64,000 nt of DNA from a sulfur-oxidizing endosymbiont of Gigantopelta aegis (GCF_016097415.1 NZ_JAEHGE010000001.1:3516357-3580356); one strand, 5' to 3'. Positions 32,519 to 44,283 are shown, counted from the stretch's first letter. The notes: generated from the sequence alone by a model not told the origin. Program-made: numbers and translations.

Positions 32519-35098
32519 ATGACAACTATTTCTCTTGCACGTATTGGTCTTAATAAGGTATTTATGAAACGCACTCTCTTTTTTCTAGCTAAAAGTATTG
32601 CGGCTTTTTTTCTATTGCTGGTGTTATCAGCAACCCTGCTTATTGTATTGGAAATTAAAGTCAAATTGACTTATTTAAACAAACCCATAGAAATCGCCAT
32701 CGAAAAACTACTGGATCGTGAATTTACTATGCAGGGCGATGTCTTTTTGAGTCCAACGTTATGGCCAACCCTGGAAATTCAAGAAGTTGTGATTGCTAAT
32801 CCTGAGGAAGGCAATTGGCAATCAGGCAAAGAAATGTTACGTTTTGGGCGTTTACGTCTGCAATTAGGCTTACTGCCTTTATTGCGTAGAGAAATACACA
32901 TTGCGGAAATCGTGGCAGAAAAAATCACCATGAATTTTGAAAGCACTGCTCAAGGTGTGCAAAACTGGGATTTTGAATCTTTAGCGAGTGCTGCTGAAAA
33001 AACAGAGATGTCAGAAGAGCAAAGCAAAGAGGATAAAAAACAGGGAGTTTTTCACCTTGAAGCCATAGAGAAAATCGTTTTTCAGGATATTAATGTCTAC
33101 TTTATTGATCAGGCCTTAAATAAGCATATTCATTTTAATCTGGAACAACTTCATGGTGAGATTTTATCGTCACGGGATCTGAATATCAGTTTTAATGGCC
33201 GCTTAATTGATAAGCCTTTTTCAGTTAAATTAACCGGAGGCAGTCTAAATTTATTGCGTGATCGTAAACAGGAATGGCCTTTAAAGGTGCAAATGAATCT
33301 TGCTGGTACGGATATTCAACTATCCGGTGCTCTCATTGAGCGCCCAAATAAGGCGACTCATAGGGCTTTGCAAGCGTCACTTGAAATAGCTAAAACAGAT
33401 TTAGGCGCCACCCTGAGCTGGCTTGGTATTATCGATGGTTTAGAAGCCGGTACTGAGCAATTAAGTATGCAGGTGCAATTGCAGGGAGATAATCTGACTG
33501 AGATCATTCAAGACGCGGATATTGCAATGCAATTAAAAAATGCTTGGTGGTATCTGGAGGATAAAAATACCGGCTCTAAACTGCCGATTAAAATTTCCCG
33601 TGGGACGGTATCGGCAAAAGGGGATCAAGCAGTACAGATCAATTTATCCAGTGTTATTGAAAAGTCGCCCAGGGAAATTAAAATGGCGATTAAAATTCAG
33701 GGAGCACCATTGATTAGTTTTTTCCGCAAAGACGCTAAATTACCTTTGACATTAAGCATCAACACCCTACAAACTGATTTAATGCTGACAACATATCTGA
33801 CCCAGCCGGTAAATGTGAGCAATATGAATTTTACTATGCACTTCAGTGGTCAGCAATTGAGTGATTTAAACTCACTGATTAAAATGGACTTGCCGCCTAT
33901 AGGCCCGTATCGTTTACAGGGGAATTTTGGCCGTAATCATGGTGGTTATTTTATAAAGAACCTACGTCTGAATATCAAAGAAAGTCAATTGCAAGGTGAC
34001 ATGCAATTTAATACCAGAGAGAAACCACCTTCATTAAGTGTTAATTTAACGAGTCCACAGATACAGATTAATGACTTTGATGTTGGAGAATGGACACCGA
34101 CTAATAATAAAGTGTCGTCAACTAAAAAACAGTCGTCAACTAAAAAACAGTCGTCAACTAAAAAACAGTCGTCAACTAAAAAACAGCCATCAACTAAAAA
34201 AGATCCGGAACTCAACAAAGACCTACCCCGAAAACTATTGTCTTATGATAGCCTAAGTCGTTTTGATGCCCAAATTAACGTCGGTGTAGAGCAGGTATTA
34301 TCAGGTGATGACACATTAGGCCGTGGCACAGCTTCATTGCAATTACAGCAAGCTCGATTGCATTTAAAACTAGCAGAGCTGATATTGCCCGGTGGTGATG
34401 TCAGCGCTGACTTTATTTTTCATCCCTCAGGGCAGGCAAGTGTTGATATTGCTTTGCAAGCCAGAATCAATGCCTTTGACTATGGTATCTTAGCTCGCCG
34501 CATTGATGCTCAAAGTGATGTGGCGGGCTTGATTGATCTTGATGTGGATTTATCGGCAAAGCAAGGCATAGATCTTGATTCCTTATTACAAAATAGCGAA
34601 GGGCATATCGATTTTGCCTGGCGGCCTCGTGCTTTAAATGCAGAGTTATTTGAGCTTTGGGCCATTAATGTTATCGCTTCGGTACTCAAGAAAACGGATA
34701 GTGATAATGCCTCCAAAGTAAATTGTGTTATCGGACGTTTTGTTTTGCATGAAGGTAAGATGAGAGAAAAAGTTATTTTTGCTGATACCAGTAAAATGAG
34801 AATGACTGGCACTGCCGAAGCAGATTTTAATGAGCGCAGTATTACTTTGAGAATTGTGCCGAATGCAAAGAAAGCTGAATTTTTTAGCCTGGCAACCCCT
34901 ATTGGTTTAAAAGGCAGTTTTGATAAATTTGGGCTGTCCATTAATCCTTTGGGCTTGACAAAAACAGTGCTATCATTTGCCACCAGCCCTGTTCATGTTC
35001 CTGTACGGCGTCTGTTTTCTAAAGGTTTACCTGAAGATGGAATCAAAGCCTGTCAGCAGATGTGGAAAATTTCAGAAGAAGTGGAATTAAAACCATAG
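32519..35098 (+). CDS. AsmA-family inner-membrane/periplasmic protein
   Basis: 859 residues. A single N-terminal membrane helix (about 22-45, AKSIAAFFLLLVLSATLLIV) anchors a large periplasmic beta-rich body. The AsmA N-terminal signature is KLLDREFTMQGDVFLSPTLW then LEIQEVVIANPE; the C-terminal AsmA_2-like part has HIDFAWRPRALNAELFELWA and TAEADFNERSITLRIVPNAK. Such proteins are now viewed as lipid-transfer conduits between the membranes. A low-complexity linker of KKQSST repeats (about residues 533-562) splits the two halves. An internal ATG at 32564 (MKRTLFFLAKS) could also be the start. Confidence 0.87.
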   Translation: MTTISLARIGLNKVFMKRTLFFLAKSIAAFFLLLVLSATLLIVLEIKVKLTYLNKPIEIAIEKLLDREFTMQGDVFLSPTLWPTLEIQEVVIANPEEGNWQSGKEMLRFGRLRLQLGLLPLLRREIHIAEIVAEKITMNFESTAQGVQNWDFESLASAAEKTEMSEEQSKEDKKQGVFHLEAIEKIVFQDINVYFIDQALNKHIHFNLEQLHGEILSSRDLNISFNGRLIDKPFSVKLTGGSLNLLRDRKQEWPLKVQMNLAGTDIQLSGALIERPNKATHRALQASLEIAKTDLGATLSWLGIIDGLEAGTEQLSMQVQLQGDNLTEIIQDADIAMQLKNAWWYLEDKNTGSKLPIKISRGTVSAKGDQAVQINLSSVIEKSPREIKMAIKIQGAPLISFFRKDAKLPLTLSINTLQTDLMLTTYLTQPVNVSNMNFTMHFSGQQLSDLNSLIKMDLPPIGPYRLQGNFGRNHGGYFIKNLRLNIKESQLQGDMQFNTREKPPSLSVNLTSPQIQINDFDVGEWTPTNNKVSSTKKQSSTKKQSSTKKQSSTKKQPSTKKDPELNKDLPRKLLSYDSLSRFDAQINVGVEQVLSGDDTLGRGTASLQLQQARLHLKLAELILPGGDVSADFIFHPSGQASVDIALQARINAFDYGILARRIDAQSDVAGLIDLDVDLSAKQGIDLDSLLQNSEGHIDFAWRPRALNAELFELWAINVIASVLKKTDSDNASKVNCVIGRFVLHEGKMREKVIFADTSKMRMTGTAEADFNERSITLRIVPNAKKAEFFSLATPIGLKGSFDKFGLSINPLGLTKTVLSFATSPVHVPVRRLFSKGLPEDGIKACQQMWKISEEVELKP
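34115..34204 (+). repeat. 18-bp tandem repeat inside the AsmA gene
   Basis: TCGTCAACTAAAAAACAG is repeated four times exactly (34115-34186), followed by one diverged unit. The unit length keeps frame and encodes S-S-T-K-K-Q. It is a likely site of copy-number variation. Confidence 0.95.
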
Positions 35099-35121
35099 CA
35101 TTAAGGTCGGAAATCCAATAA

Positions 35122-37328
35122 GTGGAAAAAAATTTGATTAATAGCATATTAAGCCTGAGCCTATCCAGTCGAATACTGATTAGTCTGTTCTTGGGTATTG
35201 TTTTAGGGCTATTTATTGGCGAACATGTGCTAGCCATTCAATGGGTTGGTGAAGTTTGGATTCGGCTCATGCAAATGACGGTATTGCCCTATGTTGTCGT
35301 CTCGTTAATCAGTGGCGTTGGTTCTCTGGATAGTCAATTGGCAAAGAATCTGGCCATTCGGGGTGGTTTATTGTTACTGCTTTTCTGGCTCATTGCCGCC
35401 ATTGTTATTTTTGCCATGCCTTTGACTTTTCCAATGTGGGATGATGCCTCATTTTATAGCTCTAATGTGATACAAGATAGAATGCCGTTTAATCCTATTG
35501 AAATTTACATCCCCAAAAACCCCTTTAATGCCATGGCCAATAGCACTGTCCCCGCAGTGGTATTATTTTGTATTGCCGTAGGCGTGGCATTGATTGGTCA
35601 TAAAGATAAAGCCCTATTAGTTGATAGTTTTAAAGTCTTCACCGATGTGTTGGCAAAAGTCATGAGCTTTATGGTACAGCTAACACCGATTGGGGTATTT
35701 GCGATTGTTGCCGTATCAGCAGGCACCATGACACTCGAGCAATTAACCCATCTTGAGGTGTATTTTGTTGTTTACATTGTGGCCTCTATGTTATTAACCT
35801 TTGTTATCCTGCCCTTATTAATCGCAACACTGACACCGTTTTCTTATAAGGATATTTTACGCCATTCACGCTCGGCATTATTGACGGGATTTATTGCCCA
35901 GAATGTGTTTATTATTTTACCCATGCTGATAGAAAACTCCAAAGCGATTTTTAAAAAATATCAATTGGATTCAGAAAAAAACGATCATGTTGTTGATGTG
36001 ATCATTCCGGTTACATTTAATTTTCCCAATGCCGGACGCTTGCTGGCGCTGATTTTTGTGCCCTTTGCGGCATGGATGTCCGGTGCGCCATTAGAACTTT
36101 CTCAATACCCTGAATTCTTAAGCACAGGGATTTTTAGTCTCTTTGCCAAGGCACAAGTGGCCTTGCCCTTTTTATTGGATCTGTTTCATATTCCGCAAGA
36201 TACCTTCAATTACTATATTCCCAGCTCCATTATTAATGGCAAATTTGACACCATGGTGAGTGTCATGAATTTGTTTGCCTTTAGTTTGATAGTGACTATT
36301 GGCCTAAGTGGTCAATTAATCTTTAGCCGAAAAAAAATAATCAAAAATTTATTTTTAACGACGCTTGCCTTATTGCTTTCGGTGCTATTAACCAAGGCTT
36401 TTTTAGAGCAAACAGTCGATTATAGCTATAATAAAGATCATTTGATTATGTCGATGAATCTTCCGGAAAAAATACCCTTAGTAGAGAATGTGGTTTATGA
36501 TAAATCAAGAGCAATGATTGATAAGCCCTATGTGGCTGAAACTTTAGATAATCAATTATTGCAACGTATTAAACAACGGGGAGTATTAAGAGTTGGCTAT
36601 CATCCCAAGCGTATACCTTTTTCATATCATAATAATACTCAACACTTAGTTGGAATGGATGTTGAATTATTTTATCATCTTGCCCAAGAGCTAGGGGTTA
36701 AATTAGCCTTTTACCCGGTGTCCTGGCAAAGCTATGTGGCACAATTGAATCAGGGTGAAGTGGATATTATTCCCGGTGTTTATTATGAAACGTTTAATTT
36801 AATGAATACGGAGCTCACTAATCCCTATATTGATGGTCAATTGGGTTTAGTTGTTAAAGATTACAAACGTCAGCGTTTGGGGGATAGACAAGTGCTCAGG
36901 AAAATGCCGTCACTTAAATTGGCCTTATTGGGTGAGCCGGTATTTATTCAACGTATGAGTCGTACCTTGCAGTCATTTATTCCGGATACACAATTGCATA
37001 TTATTCCTATCAATAGCTATGATGATTTTTTTGCCATGACTGACGAGCAAGTGGATGGATTGGTAGAAACGGTAGAAATTGGTTCTGCGCTCACTTTGTT
37101 ACACCCTGAATATACCATTATCATTCCCAAAAAATCAGTACTTAAATTTCCTATGAGTTTCGCCATTGCTAAAGGCGAAAAAGATTTTTGATTTTTATGA
37201 CCCAATGGATTACAGCAAAAAAATATTCCGGTCTTATTCATGAAGTCAATCAGTATTGGGTAGAAGGTAAGGGCTCGGAGAAGAGTGCCGCGCGATGGTC
37301 TATTATGCATGATGTTTTAGGCTGGTGA
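35122..37328 (+). pseudogene. SDF-type symporter fused to periplasmic binding domain (1), late frameshift
   Basis: GTG start. Residues about 8-400 are an SDF (DctA/GltP) symporter: MQMTVLPYVVVSLISGVGSL, NSTVPAVVLFCIAVGVAL, TPIGVFAIVAVSAGTM, and the second re-entrant region VTFNFPNAGRLLALIF. An extra helix (about 405-430) places the C-terminus outside. Residues about 478-735 are a type-3 substrate-binding domain: GVLRVGYHPKRIPFSYHNN, LVGMDVELFYHLAQELGVK, and VDIIPGVYYE. The frame stops at 37191 after T5 (37185-37189). With six T it continues FLIFMTQWITAKKYSG to 37328, matching the paralogue's C-terminus (APRWSVVRNVFGW). The full length would be 735 residues. Predicted cation-driven uptake of an amino or organic acid. 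Confidence 0.85.
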
Positions 37329-37355
37329 GTTATTTTATTATTTCAGGAGTTAGCA

Positions 37356-38252
37356 ATGCGTATGATTAGATTTGCCTGGCTTTTTTTACTATTGTTTTTT
37401 TTGCTTGTGTTTAGTTTGACTGCTTTTGCTACGGAAGATAAAATTTATCCGAGTCTATGGGATGCTAATGATGCGGTGTTGCAAAAAAATCTGGAAAATA
37501 TCATTAAGCAGCAAGGTCTCTGGAAAGTTGTGCGTAATAAACATTTGGCCTTGGTACTGGTTGATATCAGTAATTTAAAGCAGCCAAAACTGGCAGAGCT
37601 CAATGGTAATCAAATGATTTATGCGGCCAGCTTACCCAAAGTGGCTATTTTGCTGGCTGCTTTTGTTGAAATTGAGCGAGGCAATTTAAAAGAATCTGCT
37701 GAGCTTTATGAACATCTAACGAAAATGATCCGCTATTCCAGCAATCAATCGGCTAGTTACATATTATCTCTAGTCGGAGGTGAGCGAGTCTTAGAAATCA
37801 TTCAAGATCCTGAATTTGCTTTATACGATCGGCAGCATAATGGTGGGCTTTGGGTGGGTAAGGCTTATGCAAAAGGTACGGCCTTCCATCGTGATCCCAT
37901 GTATAACTTGTCACATGGTGCAACGGCTATTCAGGTGGCACGATTTTATTATTTATTGGAAACACAGCAATTATTGAACAAAAAAAATAGTCTGAGAATG
38001 AAACAAATTTTGGGCAAGCCGGGGATAAATCATAAGTTTGTAAAAGGCTTACAAGCTATTCCGGGAGTAAAGATTTATCGAAAGTCAGGCTCTTGGAAAA
38101 ATTTTCATGCTGACAGCGCTTTAGTTGAATATAAAAAATATCAATATATTTTGATTGGTCTCTCAGATTCATCAACCGGTGGTCATTGGCTGACGACGCT
38201 AGCCAAGCCTATCCATGAACTGATCACCGGTGATAGAATTATTGTTAAGTAA
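37356..38252 (+). CDS. Exported class A beta-lactamase-like serine hydrolase
   Basis: 298 residues with an N-terminal signal (LLLFFLLVFSLTAFA). Penicilloyl-serine transferase motifs are present: S92-L-P-K95 (AASLPKVAILLAA), Y-S-S-N at 126-129, and K-S-G near 245 (YRKSGSWK). I see no clear E-x-x-L-N omega-loop glutamate, so true beta-lactamase activity is doubtful; many such chromosomal proteins act on peptidoglycan or are of unknown substrate. It lies 28 bp after the SDF-binding-protein fusion and may be co-transcribed. Confidence 0.78.
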   Translation: MRMIRFAWLFLLLFFLLVFSLTAFATEDKIYPSLWDANDAVLQKNLENIIKQQGLWKVVRNKHLALVLVDISNLKQPKLAELNGNQMIYAASLPKVAILLAAFVEIERGNLKESAELYEHLTKMIRYSSNQSASYILSLVGGERVLEIIQDPEFALYDRQHNGGLWVGKAYAKGTAFHRDPMYNLSHGATAIQVARFYYLLETQQLLNKKNSLRMKQILGKPGINHKFVKGLQAIPGVKIYRKSGSWKNFHADSALVEYKKYQYILIGLSDSSTGGHWLTTLAKPIHELITGDRIIVK

Positions 38253-38281
38253 TTTTCAAACAGTGTCATGGGTATAAAGAC

Positions 38282-39493
38282 TTATTTGGCTTTAGTAGCG
38301 TAATACAATAATTTGGCCACTTTCTTTCGGTCGCTTCCCCAGCGGGCATTATTTAACATAATAACAAAGGGGTAATTGTCACCGCTAGGAGCAAGCATAT
38401 AGCCTGCATAAGTGGAAATGCCTTTTAAAGTCCCTGTTTTGGCTTGAAAATGCTGTTGATCAATCCGAAGTAGCTGCTGGTGGGGTTGGAAGTGCTGTAC
38501 TATTTTCAGCATTTGATGGGCGCTAAATTGATTTTTTCGAGATAAGCCTGAGCCTTCTTCTAAGGTAAAACCCTGTAGGCCAATGCTCTCATTAAGAAAT
38601 TCACTAATGACCTGTGTTCCCTTGGCAAGATCAGCAGGAAGGCCTTTTTTGATTCCCCCTAAAATAATGACTAACTGATTGGCGATGAGATTATTGGAGT
38701 ATTTTAGTAAATTCTGAAGGATGTCAGCCAGAGCTTGCGATCGGTGTTCATAGAGTTTGATGGCATCATCAGGCACCGACTTATGAATGATTTTCACAGG
38801 CATATCAATGCCTTCGCGTTGGAGAAAAATCTGCAATAATTCTGCAAAATAACGTAAGATTAGCGCATTATTGTTGCCAATATTAATGCGGTGTTTGCCG
38901 TTAGGAAGATGGCTTGCCAATTTAATGGCTGTTGCAGTGAGAGGCGTTTGTGCTTCGGCACTACGAATTTTTCCATGAGCCAACTTTTCAATGTAAATGG
39001 TATTGAAATTAGCTAATAAAGCGCTAACAGAGGAGTCGTATGGATTGCTTGATGCTGACTGTCCATGAACTTTTATCTGTGCTTTGAAAGCACCAGTATC
39101 CAACCAGAAGCCATTGAGTGCAGTGATATTTTTTTTGCTTAATTGCTGTTTTATCTGTTTGGCTATGGTGGCCATTGATTCTGATGTCAGTGTTGGGTCA
39201 CCTGCACCTTTGATTGCTAAATAATTATCCGCAGTGAGATAAAAGGGAGTACGGATGCGATAGTCTTCCCCCAAATGGCTTAATAAGGCATCAGCCGTGG
39301 CAATTTTTAGCACCGAAGCGGGTACCATGGGCTGATCAGCATTATGGGAAAAAAGAATGTCGCCCGCTGGTGAACTTAAGACTGCTGAGCCACCTTTGAG
39401 TGCTTTAATGAGCGATGTTTGCCAGTCACTGCCCATTGCACTGATTGGTAAAATAAAGAATAAAAGCAATAGGAAAATATGTTTTTTGATCAT
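38282..39493 (-). CDS. dacB: D-Ala-D-Ala carboxypeptidase/endopeptidase (S13, PBP4-like)
   Basis: 403 residues with a signal peptide ending near ISAMGS. Active-site motifs: S60-V-L-K63 (VPASVLKIATADALL), YSNNLIANQLV (the SxN motif) and QAKTGTLKGISTYAGY (KTG). It is shorter than E. coli PBP4 (about 477) because the inserted domain between the first two motifs is smaller. The enzyme trims or cleaves peptidoglycan stem peptides in the periplasm. It converges on the serine hydrolase gene. Confidence 0.88.
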   Translation of the reverse strand: MIKKHIFLLLLFFILPISAMGSDWQTSLIKALKGGSAVLSSPAGDILFSHNADQPMVPASVLKIATADALLSHLGEDYRIRTPFYLTADNYLAIKGAGDPTLTSESMATIAKQIKQQLSKKNITALNGFWLDTGAFKAQIKVHGQSASSNPYDSSVSALLANFNTIYIEKLAHGKIRSAEAQTPLTATAIKLASHLPNGKHRINIGNNNALILRYFAELLQIFLQREGIDMPVKIIHKSVPDDAIKLYEHRSQALADILQNLLKYSNNLIANQLVIILGGIKKGLPADLAKGTQVISEFLNESIGLQGFTLEEGSGLSRKNQFSAHQMLKIVQHFQPHQQLLRIDQQHFQAKTGTLKGISTYAGYMLAPSGDNYPFVIMLNNARWGSDRKKVAKLLYYATKAK

Positions 39494-39546
39494 GGTGTCG
39501 TTTGCTTGTTTTTACCGTTAGTAGCATCCCCGCTCTGAAACTATGT

Positions 39547-39571
39547 TGCATTTCCAAGTACCACGGGCATA
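39547..39571. repeat. Solo IS630-end-like sequence
   Basis: TGCATTTCCAAGTACCACGG through 39571 resembles the palindrome arm at 9198-9222 and the terminal sequence of the IS630 remnant at 46049-46073. It lies in the 205-bp gap between dacB and the second SDF fusion, which holds nothing else recognisable. Confidence 0.4.
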
Positions 39572-39698
39572 GAGTGACTATTGTACGTCAACTCGTGGCG
39601 GAATATGGATGTTTTTTTTAAGTAGGATTTAAAGACTAATTAATATAAAATGATGGCCTCAAAATCAATTCTGCTCAGAGCAATCAAGGATATAATAA

Positions 39699-41870
39699 AT
39701 GGTAATATTGAGTTTTTTTAGCAACCTAAGCCCATTTAAACGGGTGATTCTTGCATTAATCTTAGGTATTTCAGCGGGATTGATTTTTGGTGAGCCCATG
39801 GGCAACCTTGAAGTCATGGGTGTGGTATACATTCGTTTGTTGCAAATGACGGTACTGCCTTATATTTTGGTTTCTATTATCGGTGGCCTAGGGCGTTTAG
39901 ACAGTCACATGGCGGGTCGAATTGGTATGAAAGCCATTCGGGTCATTCTTATTATCTGGTTGGCTGTTATGTTAACCTTGATATTGCTCCCTTTGGCCTA
40001 TCCTAACTGGGAAACATCAGGATTTTTTAGTAGTAGTTTAGTAACTGAAGTGCCACCCTTTAATTTTGTGGATCTCTATATTCCCTCCAATATTTTTTCC
40101 TCTCTTTCAAATACGATTGTTCCTGCGGTGGTGTTGTTCTCCTTACTTATGGGGGTGTCACTGATTAATGTAAAAAATAAAGAACCCTTTATTACCCTGA
40201 CGAATAGTGTTGCGGATACCCTGATGGGTGTGGCTTCATTTGTGGCAAAATTGGCGCCTTTTGGGATTTTTGCTATTTCATCTGCAGCAGCAGGTACATT
40301 AGATCCGGAAGAGTTGGGTCGTTTACAAGTCTTTTTGTGGGTTTATCTTATTGCCGCAGCTTTGTTAGGCCTCGTTTTATTACCTTTAATTTTGCATTGG
40401 GCTACGCCTTTTTCTTATCGTCGAATTTTATCTGTTTCGGGTGAAGCGGTGATTACGGCACTGGCAACAGGGACTGTATTGGTTGTATTACCGATGATCA
40501 TCGAGCGTTGTAAAGCGATGTTGGAAGAGGAAGGCATGGCCTGTGAAGAAACCATGTCAACCGTCGATGTGCTGGTGCCAACAGCCTATAGTTTTCCCAG
40601 TACCGGTACTTTATTAGGCTTGGGATTTATCTTGTTTTCATCTTGGTATGTTGGCTCGCCGTTATCAATCGATCAGTATCCATCTTATATCACCATGGGC
40701 GCATTATCGGCCTTTGGTAGCATGGCTGTAGCAATTCCTTTCATGTTGGACTTTTTTGGTTTGCCTGCCGATCAGTTTCAACTCTATCTCTTAGGCAGTG
40801 TTGTGACAGCCCGTTTTGCTACCGGTTTGGCTGCTTTGCATGGTTTTGTGGTGACGCTTTTGGTGGCTTCAGCCGTTATGCGACGTTTAAAGTGGCATCG
40901 TCTATTTCAGGCCATCGGTTTACACCTTGGCGTGACAGCAGGGGTGATGATTTTGGCCGGCTTTGCCTTAACGAATCTTATTCCCTATGAATATTCAGGC
41001 AGTCGTGACTTTGAGTCAATGCGCTTAATTGGCACACAACAAGCGAAAATCAAGCAGGTGACTAAGCCAGAGCCTTTGAGTGCCGAGCAACAGACGCGTT
41101 CACGTTTGGATGTGATACTCGAACGTGGTTCGATTAGAGTGGGGTATTTCTCGAATTCTTTGCCTTACTCCTTTCGTAATAACAAGGCTGAACTAGTGGG
41201 TTATGACATGGAAATCATACATGAATTAGCCGGTGATCTGAATTTAAAGGTAGAGTATTCTCATATTAAAAAACGTGGTTTAGAGGCTAAGATGTTAGCA
41301 GATGGTCGTATTGATATCGCTATTGGCGGTACTGCGATTACCCCACTAACGGCATTGCAAGTGACTTATACCCAGCCTTATATGCACCATACGGCTGGTA
41401 TGGTGGTGCGAGATAAATTACGTGATGATTTCTCGTCTATGGCAAATATTAATGCCATGGAAAATTTAACCATTGCGGTACCCAAGAGTTCTTATTATGC
41501 ACGTCTGGTTAAGCACTATTTCCCTAATGCGGAGCAAGTTGAAGTGAGCAGTGCTCGAGAGTTTTTTAAAGGAAAGCATAAGGGCGTTGATGCCTTTATC
41601 TATTCAACTGAAGCGGGCTCAGCCTGGAGTTTATTGTATCCTGAATATACGGTAGTGGTGCCTAAGGGGCTGAAATTTAAAGTCCCAGCTGCTTTTGAAT
41701 TACCTAAAGATCAACTGGCCTATGCCCGTTATATCAATACCTGGTTGACCTTGAAAAGTGAAAATGGTTTCCTTGAGAAAGCCTACCAATATTGGATCTT
41801 TGGTATCGATCCCAAGCCGAAAGCACCTCGCTGGTCAGTTGTGCGAAATGTTTTTGGTTGGAATATTTAA
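39699..41870 (+). CDS. SDF-type symporter fused to periplasmic binding domain (2)
   Basis: 723 residues, intact paralogue of 35122-37328. The SDF symporter core (about 8-395) has LLQMTVLPYILVSIIGGLG, NTIVPAVVLFSLLMGVSL, APFGIFAISSAAAGTL and TAYSFPSTGTLLGLGFIL. A ninth helix (about 400-425, VTAGVMILAGFALTNLI) precedes a linker and a type-3 substrate-binding domain (about 468-700: GSIRVGYFSNSLPYSFRNN, LVGYDMEIIHELAGDLNLK, DGRIDIAIGGTAI). A tethered binding protein on a secondary carrier is uncommon and recalls TRAP or ABC logic with one polypeptide. Substrate unknown; a polar amino acid or dicarboxylate is likeliest. Confidence 0.87.
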   Translation: MVILSFFSNLSPFKRVILALILGISAGLIFGEPMGNLEVMGVVYIRLLQMTVLPYILVSIIGGLGRLDSHMAGRIGMKAIRVILIIWLAVMLTLILLPLAYPNWETSGFFSSSLVTEVPPFNFVDLYIPSNIFSSLSNTIVPAVVLFSLLMGVSLINVKNKEPFITLTNSVADTLMGVASFVAKLAPFGIFAISSAAAGTLDPEELGRLQVFLWVYLIAAALLGLVLLPLILHWATPFSYRRILSVSGEAVITALATGTVLVVLPMIIERCKAMLEEEGMACEETMSTVDVLVPTAYSFPSTGTLLGLGFILFSSWYVGSPLSIDQYPSYITMGALSAFGSMAVAIPFMLDFFGLPADQFQLYLLGSVVTARFATGLAALHGFVVTLLVASAVMRRLKWHRLFQAIGLHLGVTAGVMILAGFALTNLIPYEYSGSRDFESMRLIGTQQAKIKQVTKPEPLSAEQQTRSRLDVILERGSIRVGYFSNSLPYSFRNNKAELVGYDMEIIHELAGDLNLKVEYSHIKKRGLEAKMLADGRIDIAIGGTAITPLTALQVTYTQPYMHHTAGMVVRDKLRDDFSSMANINAMENLTIAVPKSSYYARLVKHYFPNAEQVEVSSAREFFKGKHKGVDAFIYSTEAGSAWSLLYPEYTVVVPKGLKFKVPAAFELPKDQLAYARYINTWLTLKSENGFLEKAYQYWIFGIDPKPKAPRWSVVRNVFGWNI

Positions 41871-41900
41871 GCTTGAAATTATAAGCTGTGTCGCCAGCTT

Positions 41901-42800
41901 TTAGCTTCTCCCTTCTTTAGAAGGGGGATTGAGGGGGTTGGCTTTAGATTTAATGTAAGCGCTAATGTTTTCTCTAACGGCAGCATTATATTCTGTTTGC
42001 ATGGATGGTAAGACAATCGGGTCGGCTTCACCTGTCAGCTCGTTCATAAAGACTTTTTTCACTTCAGTGGCTAATACCAGCACATTATCATACAAGCCAT
42101 GGCAGTGAGCTGCCAGATAGCCCTTGCCAAAAAAAATGTCATTTTCAGCGGCAGTAATGTCAGCACCATCGACCTTGATGTTTTTCAATGCCGCCAGCCA
42201 GGCATCAATTACCGGACGCCAGCGGTCACTTTTTACTGAGCTTGTACCCAGATTAAATACCGGTAAGTCAGTGCGCTCATGGCGGCGATAATTATAAGAA
42301 TGATTGTCATATACCAGACACTCGCCAAAATCTTCGGCTAAGGCCTCAACCACTGCTGAAACAATGCGATAGAATTGAGCATGTTTGGCTTTACTCGTCG
42401 CAATGGCTGTTGCGCTCAGCGGTGTTTTCCAAACCTCTTTGCCCCATGCAGTTTCATATACACATTCGTCAGTATTGCGGTTGAGATCATATTCATAGCG
42501 GGAATCATTGCCGGTCAGTGTAATGGCTTGTTGAGCAACAAAACTCGCGGTATAGGGGTCTTCTTCATAATAGCGTTCTGTTTGAGTTAATAAGCAATTG
42601 TCTGCTAACTCAGAGCGAAGATTGCCGCCATTGTGAATGGCTGCACACAGAGCGGGTTCATATTTATCTATTTTTAAAGTGAAACCACCGCCATCAATTG
42701 TGGCGGTAAAAAATTCTCGTTGTTTGATTTTGTTGATAATCGCTTCTTCAGAAAGCGTTTGCTCAGGGATAGAGGTTTTAGAAATAGAGAGTTCCGACAT
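41901..42800 (-). CDS. N-formylglutamate amidohydrolase-family protein
   Basis: 299 residues, cytosolic. Family features: AIHNGGNLRSEL (metal-binding histidine region), SRYEYDLNRN and LVYDNHSYNYRRHERTD. The family includes formylglutamate deformylases of histidine degradation and uncharacterised relatives; no hut genes are nearby, so the substrate is open. The last ten or so residues (NPLNPPSKEGRS) are encoded by a common intergenic repeat with a CCCTTC/GAAGGG hairpin (about 41919-41935), so the natural C-terminus was probably replaced by the repeat. Confidence 0.75.
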   Translation of the reverse strand: MSELSISKTSIPEQTLSEEAIINKIKQREFFTATIDGGGFTLKIDKYEPALCAAIHNGGNLRSELADNCLLTQTERYYEEDPYTASFVAQQAITLTGNDSRYEYDLNRNTDECVYETAWGKEVWKTPLSATAIATSKAKHAQFYRIVSAVVEALAEDFGECLVYDNHSYNYRRHERTDLPVFNLGTSSVKSDRWRPVIDAWLAALKNIKVDGADITAAENDIFFGKGYLAAHCHGLYDNVLVLATEVKKVFMNELTGEADPIVLPSMQTEYNAAVRENISAYIKSKANPLNPPSKEGRS

Positions 42801-42945
42801 GTTATTTTGACATCCGTTTATTAGAGAGTATGACTGTCTCTAGAATAACAAATGTCGATGGATTGGTAAAATACTATGCTTAATAACTTGGAATGCTTGT
42901 GCTAAATAAGTTAGAATTTAATTTGAAATTATTATTACCTTAATG

Positions 42946-44242
<1,297 letters not shown>

Positions 44243-44283
44243 GAGATGCTGCGTTTAATCGACGCATTTTCCCTAAAATAGGT

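Noticed and set aside
34115..34204. CRISPR-like short repeats
   Set aside because: Units are contiguous with no spacers and encode an in-frame protein linker.
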